A stretch of 64,000 bases of DNA from Branchiostoma floridae (Eukaryota; Chordata; Leptocardii; Amphioxiformes; Branchiostomatidae): contig NC_049982.1 of NCBI RefSeq assembly GCF_000003815.2, forward strand, positions 22,505,629 to 22,569,628. Reading direction: 5' to 3'. How positions within the stretch are numbered: position 1 is the stretch's first letter; every line of letters begins with the position of its first letter. This document shows positions 59,678-64,000 of the stretch, in pieces. The translations under genes were made by a program, and so were the position numbers. A model generated the notes under the pieces. That model worked only from the letters and a program-made list of their open reading frames with translations, had not been told where the DNA came from and made no database searches.

Positions 59678-60967
59678 ATGGCGAACGTGTCAACAGTTTC
59701 AGCAATCAACGCAACGGAGGAGAAGAGGCTGGATTCCGTCTCTTCTGCCGCCATGATATCAGTCATGACAATCACGGACGTCTTAGCCATTGCTGGTAGT
59801 ATCAGCGTCATGGCTGTCATCGCCAAGACGCCTCAGCTACGGATTCTTACGCTCATCTTCGTCTTCAACCTGTGTGCGGCCGATCTGATGCACTCCCTGT
59901 CCTCTACTCCACTGGCCATCGCGACGTTGGCTCACGGTGGGGAATGGTTTTCCACAGTCCCCATGTGTCAGATGACCGGATTCCTGGACTCGTTCTTCAC
60001 GTTTGGTTCGATCTCTACGGTCTGCGTCATCAGCGTGGAGCGCTACTACTCCATCGTTCGCCCGATGGTGCATGCAGCGTACCTCACTCTCCTGAAAGCA
60101 CTGTTCGCCATCGGTGTCATCTGGCTTCTAGCGCTGGCCTTTGCCATGGCACCTCTGATGGGCTGGAACGGTTACTCATTCAACCCTATTCAAAAAGAGT
60201 GCACCTTCAGCTGGTCTGAAGGGGGTGCGAGCACTGTCTACGCGATCATAATCAGTGTCGTCTACTTCTGCATCCCTGCAATGGTCATCATCACCATGTA
60301 CGGCTTCATCTACCGAACAGCTCGGAAAGCGTCCAGGCAGGTCGGGCCGCTACCGGCTCCGCTACTTCCCGTGGATGAAACGCAGATGCCCTCCGGCATA
60401 TTCTTACAAGTGCCTCCGGCCACACCGTCACAGATATTCAACGTTTCGTCCCGCGTGGGGCCCGCTCCTTCTACAAGCATGAACTCTCTAACAGTAAGCG
60501 GTGCCTTGGATGGAGGAAACCTCCTGGGGAAAAGGCAACATAACGAACCACTGAAAGCAACCAAAACCCTGCTGCTCATAGTTGGACTTTTCCTCTTCAC
60601 GTGGGGACCGTACTTCACAGCAAGTTTCTACCTTGGGCTCGTGGGGGTTAAATACAGCGGGGTAGAAGATGCTGTGATATGGCTCAGAATTCTCGCCCGA
60701 ACTTCGTTTGCCCTGAACTCTTTAGTGTATGGGTTACTGAACAGACAAGTGCGACTAGAACTACACAAGGCGTACCGCAGTTTGTGTAAGCCGGCGGTAA
60801 CCGTAGACCCCCCTCCCTCTGCTATCAACCTGCGCAGTTTCGACATGGACGGGTCTCAGGTGGAGAACTTCTTCCAGTTTCTGGAGAGGACAAACGCGGC
60901 GGAGAAGAAGGAGGAGACCAGATGCGGGGATAAGAAAGACGCGGCAACTCAGCATGACTTTCCGTAA
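59678..60967 (+). CDS. Class A (rhodopsin-like) GPCR, orphan, GPR161-like
   Basis: Intact single-exon 429-residue seven-helix receptor. Helices lie at about 24-49, 57-84, 97-120, 141-162, 187-213, 294-322 and 331-355. Landmarks are D69 in TM2 (LCAADL), a probable disulfide between C97 and C175, ERY at 121-123 in place of DRY, TWGP at 308-311 in place of CWxP, and NSLVY at 347-351 in place of NPxxY. TM1 lacks the usual GN pair (AGSIS). The N terminus has NVS and NAT glycosylation sites; the third intracellular loop is about 80 residues; C370 could be palmitoylated. The ERYYSIVRPMV segment and the FTWGPYF region recall GPR161/GPR101-like orphan receptors. The ligand cannot be told. The start is the ATG giving a normal short N terminus. 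Being intronless while its neighbours are not fits a retroposed or ancestrally intronless GPCR. Confidence 0.95.
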   Translation: MANVSTVSAINATEEKRLDSVSSAAMISVMTITDVLAIAGSISVMAVIAKTPQLRILTLIFVFNLCAADLMHSLSSTPLAIATLAHGGEWFSTVPMCQMTGFLDSFFTFGSISTVCVISVERYYSIVRPMVHAAYLTLLKALFAIGVIWLLALAFAMAPLMGWNGYSFNPIQKECTFSWSEGGASTVYAIIISVVYFCIPAMVIITMYGFIYRTARKASRQVGPLPAPLLPVDETQMPSGIFLQVPPATPSQIFNVSSRVGPAPSTSMNSLTVSGALDGGNLLGKRQHNEPLKATKTLLLIVGLFLFTWGPYFTASFYLGLVGVKYSGVEDAVIWLRILARTSFALNSLVYGLLNRQVRLELHKAYRSLCKPAVTVDPPPSAINLRSFDMDGSQVENFFQFLERTNAAEKKEETRCGDKKDAATQHDFP

Positions 60968-61226
60968 AGTTCCGAGTTGTCTGAGTGAGTTTCCGAACCA
61001 TGATGGACAGTGTACAGACCCAGAACGTACGTAAAATAGATCAGCGTGTGTAAGTACTCATTTTGCTCATTGAAAGGATTGATATTAACTGATAAATGAG
61101 ATCAACTCATAACTGGTGATTGTTTAAAGCACTGATGGTCAATTATGGCCATTAACATTGTAATATATATGCGTTTTGTGTTCTTAAAGCTGTATTATTG
61201 TATTTGCTCTATCTGAAAATATACAG

Positions 61227-61232
61227 AATAAA
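61227..61232 (+). terminator. Polyadenylation signal candidate of the GPCR gene
   Basis: AATAAA lies 260 bases after the stop codon at 60967, in an AT-rich stretch and on the same strand. The position is ordinary for a compact 3'UTR. Confidence 0.55.
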
Positions 61233-62057
61233 CCATCGCTGTTTTATGATAGTGTTGCATTCTTGTATACATTTCTTTTATATTACGTTTTATCGTGTGT
61301 GTTTTTTGGCCCCGCTTGGACATGGTGTAAGGGATCGTATTTATCATTTTGGATGGCAGCCCCGTATATCAGGAAACTTCCGGCGTAAACCTCAGGCGCC
61401 AAACAAAAGGATCAAGCACACTTATCGAGAAGAGTAGGGGTGCTTGGCTAGAATAAGCGAGCTCTGTATATTGAAGCCGCGTACGCGTTTGCACTACTAG
61501 AAAACGGAAAACCATCATGCATGTTTTTCCTCTTCTTAGGTTTGACCTTTACTTCCATGGCCGCTGTAAAACGTACAGAATCTGGGAAAATGATTTGATT
61601 TTGTAGTTTTCTGGCTTGAATCTGGTACCAAAGACGAAGAAAAACACATTATGCTAATCAATATTAAATATGACAACGATAAAACTAAAACGTGACATGT
61701 CATAATTCCTCCATATATAATGAGAGGGACATTGATTATTATAAATAATGCAGACCAGGATTCTGTTTGCAACGTTGATGCCAGAATGATGTGCAGTGTC
61801 GCCCCCTTTTGGCAAATGACGGGAACTGCATGCCTGTGAGTCTGTGACACATCCAGGCCAAGTGGTATGGATTCTGAAAATCATAGTGCCATTTGCATAG
61901 GAAGTGTTGAAAAGCCAGAAATATTGAAAAGCTATAATCAGTGGCAATTTATTGACAATTTTTGTCTTCCTTGAGACAAAGGTAAAGGTAGCGATTAACA
62001 GATAATGACTATGAATAATGAAAATAGCTATGGTTACAATTGAGACTCCTTCCCTAC

Positions 62058-62157
62058 NNNNNNNNNNNNNNNNNNNNNNNNNNNNNNNNNNNNNNNNNNN
62101 NNNNNNNNNNNNNNNNNNNNNNNNNNNNNNNNNNNNNNNNNNNNNNNNNNNNNNNNN
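62058..62157. other. Assembly gap, 100 N
   Basis: Placeholder gap in repeat-rich sequence downstream of the GPCR gene. Confidence 0.98.
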
Positions 62158-62159
62158 GC

Positions 62160-62345
62160 TCGTTAAAGAACCCACCACGCCTTTCGAAAAAGAGCAGGGG
62201 CATGCCCTGGTGTGCGATGGTACAATTCTTTCCTTCTGGAGTTGGTGATTCACTACAAGTCACCCGAATGAAGACCTTGGCGAACCTTCGTCTCGTATCA
62301 GCCATGCGTTGATTTATATAATTAACCCGGACTCCAGGAAAAATA
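62160..62345 (+). repeat. Dispersed repeat shared with 41640-41880
   Basis: Contains GGAGTTGGTGATTCACTACA, CGTCTCGTATCAGCCATG and a leading AAAGAACCCACCACGCC block. Confidence 0.7.
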
Positions 62346-62916
62346 GTGACGCATCGTCACTAATGGAGATCCGAATCAAACCAAACCAAACTTGCGCCTC
62401 TTTGACACCCACGTACTCTAGCCTGTATACGTGGTCAGGATGTATCGGTTTCAGTTCTGGGAAACGGTCAGGGAACGTTATGTATGTGTATGTGTGTGTG
62501 TGTGGGGGGGGGGGGGTTGTTGTTGTATATAGATCTACATTTGCCAGCTCAGTATTACGGAGGACGATTTCTTAAAACATCGGGGCGAATTCAAGGTATC
62601 TTCTTTGTAACTAACTGTTCTAAACCCTGGTATTACCAAAAGCCTGTTGCAATCACATGTGGTGAAAATCTCCAGAAAAAAAATGCACCTAGTACATGTG
62701 TATTCAAGGAGGTTCCTCCTTGGTGTATTGAAGTGGGGAAATAATGTCATGCTTGGATGATGTAGTGGAATGATTCTGAAATGAACGCAATCCCCATAGC
62801 CTGGATAACTCTGCAATGTACTTCCTTTCCACTAGAGGCGCTTTAGCTACGATAGTTGTAACCTTTCAAACCATTCCGTTACTTTAACTCGTCTTCAGGG
62901 TACTTCCTGTGTACTG

Positions 62917-62924
62917 TATATAAA
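62917..62924 (+). promoter_or_regulatory. TATA box candidate
   Basis: TATATAAACAGCAG lies in GC-richer sequence upstream of a possible exon at 63147. If real, it could start a gene that continues beyond the window. Weak evidence. Confidence 0.25.
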
Positions 62925-63639
62925 CAGCAGGGGGAGGGGAAATTCTTCCGCTAAAGCCACTTATAACGTCGCCTTAATTAAGCTTTTACAGTTTCTACCA
63001 ATGCAGAAGGCCGGCTTTAAAGGTTACGTGTTGTAGAACTTTGGCGACAAAACAGCAAATATTCTGAATTTATACATCTCCACTCAGACTGAATTCGCAG
63101 CTGATTTTCAACATGTTCACATCATTTCTCGATCGGATTTCCAGCGTTGAAAAACGCTACATTTGTAAATCAATCCGCACACATCCGCGCATCTATGGGA
63201 AACTTGAGTCTACAGGCGGAACTGGAAACTGACGAATTCACACGGCTCCACTCTAGCACATTTTTGTCCACCCCACAAGAAAAGAATATTGTTGTTTGTT
63301 TGTTTGTTTACTTGTTTGTTCCGCATAACCGGTAAACGCGCTTTAAGGCGTAACATATCAGCTCTGTACATTACGTATAAGCTGTGTAAGGTTTGGTCCA
63401 CTCACACCAAGATGTACTAATCTTTTCAATTACTGTTTTGTTTTTACAGTATCACATGTTTTAAAAAACGAAGGGACCTCATGTATTCTTTATTTATCTA
63501 TTCTTTGTATCAGGCCCATGTCAAAAACAATATGAATAGAGTACAGATATTTACATATAACAGTAACATCAAATCAGGTGGTTTGAAAACGAGCGGGCGG
63601 ACGGACCAGTGGACAATCGTAAGGTCAATGCCGATTTGG

Positions 63640-63800
63640 TGGCGTCGGGCGTGGCGTAACTGGTACGGCTCGGAATCTACAGGTCCTGAGTTCGATCCCC
63701 GCCGTGCCCCCGAAGTTGTTACATTGGGAAAGGCACTTAACACGACCTTCCTCACTTCACCCAGATGTAAGAATGGTTACCTAACTTCGGTCGGGGAGGT
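63640..63800 (+). repeat. tRNA-derived SINE-like element, family 1
   Basis: Head GGCGTGGCGTAACTGGTACG, B-box-like GAGTTCGATCCCC, core TTGGGAAAGGCACTTAACAC and CTTCCTCACTTCACCCAG. Confidence 0.78.
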
Positions 63801-64000
63801 AAAAGACTTTACCTTCTGTGTGTACCGTGTATATGGCACTGGTAATATAAGTTACAAAGCTTCAGTTCACTGCCACATTGTCCTCGTCTCGTCTGCCCAA
63901 AAAGCAAATTAAATAGAAAAAATGCCGACTCAGTGAAAAACATCGGGATGGCAAAGCAGCTGTATTATGCTACTCTCCAAGCAGAGGTTAGGCTCCGGCT

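Larger units (their letters stand above)
60968..64000. other. Region downstream of the GPCR gene, mostly repeats
   Basis: GPCR 3'UTR, a fragment of SINE family 1 tail near 61420, a gap, a shared repeat at 62160-62345, a short TG/G tract at 62480-62517, a possible promoter at 62917, a doubtful exon at 63147-63290 and a SINE at 63640-63800. Confidence 0.55.

Overview
The window is animal genomic DNA. Its genes are split by 0.2-2 kb introns with GT-AG (once GC-AG) borders, introns carry many small transposons, (TG)n microsatellites and tRNA-derived SINE-like repeats, and vertebrate-type (CCCTAA)n telomeric repeats occur inside the sequence. Gene content (an FN3-type receptor tyrosine kinase, CUB-domain membrane proteins, an intronless class A GPCR) fits an invertebrate deuterostome. 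A lancelet (Branchiostoma) is my best guess; that assignment is inference, not demonstrated. Three runs of exactly 100 N (15876-15975, 44076-44175, 62058-62157) are scaffold gaps of unknown true size.

Layout: (1) 1-8363, no supportable gene; degenerate dispersed repeats, microsatellites and an interstitial telomeric array. (2) 8364-20688, + strand: the 3' part of a receptor tyrosine kinase gene with three FN3 domains, one membrane helix, a split kinase and a basic C-terminal tail; its 5' end is not visible. (3) 20689-25803, AT-rich convergent intergenic region. (4) 32732-25804, - strand: a complete five-exon gene for a 994-residue protein with signal peptide, one CUB domain, Thr-rich stalk, one membrane helix and a cytoplasmic tail of about 660 residues. 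(5) 34159-46615, + strand: a second CUB gene (signal peptide, acidic linker, two CUB domains, Thr/Ser stalk, a membrane exon probably lost in the 44 kb gap, and an acidic repeat-rich tail). Genes 4 and 5 are head to head, about 1.4 kb between start codons. (6) 46616-59400, about 12.8 kb with no convincing gene but several inverted and tandem repeats. (7) 59678-60967, + strand: an intact single-exon class A GPCR with TATA box and polyadenylation signal. (8) 60968-64000, repeats, a gap and one doubtful exon.

All intact coding loci are membrane receptors or receptor-like proteins, so the window is a cluster of cell-surface signalling genes. Nothing shows that they work together. The divergent CUB pair could share a promoter, and the two genes share first-CUB-exon length and intron phase, which suggests an old inverted duplication followed by complete replacement of the cytoplasmic tails. 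Exon joins below were checked by hand for reading-frame continuity; where a join fails, the entry says so.
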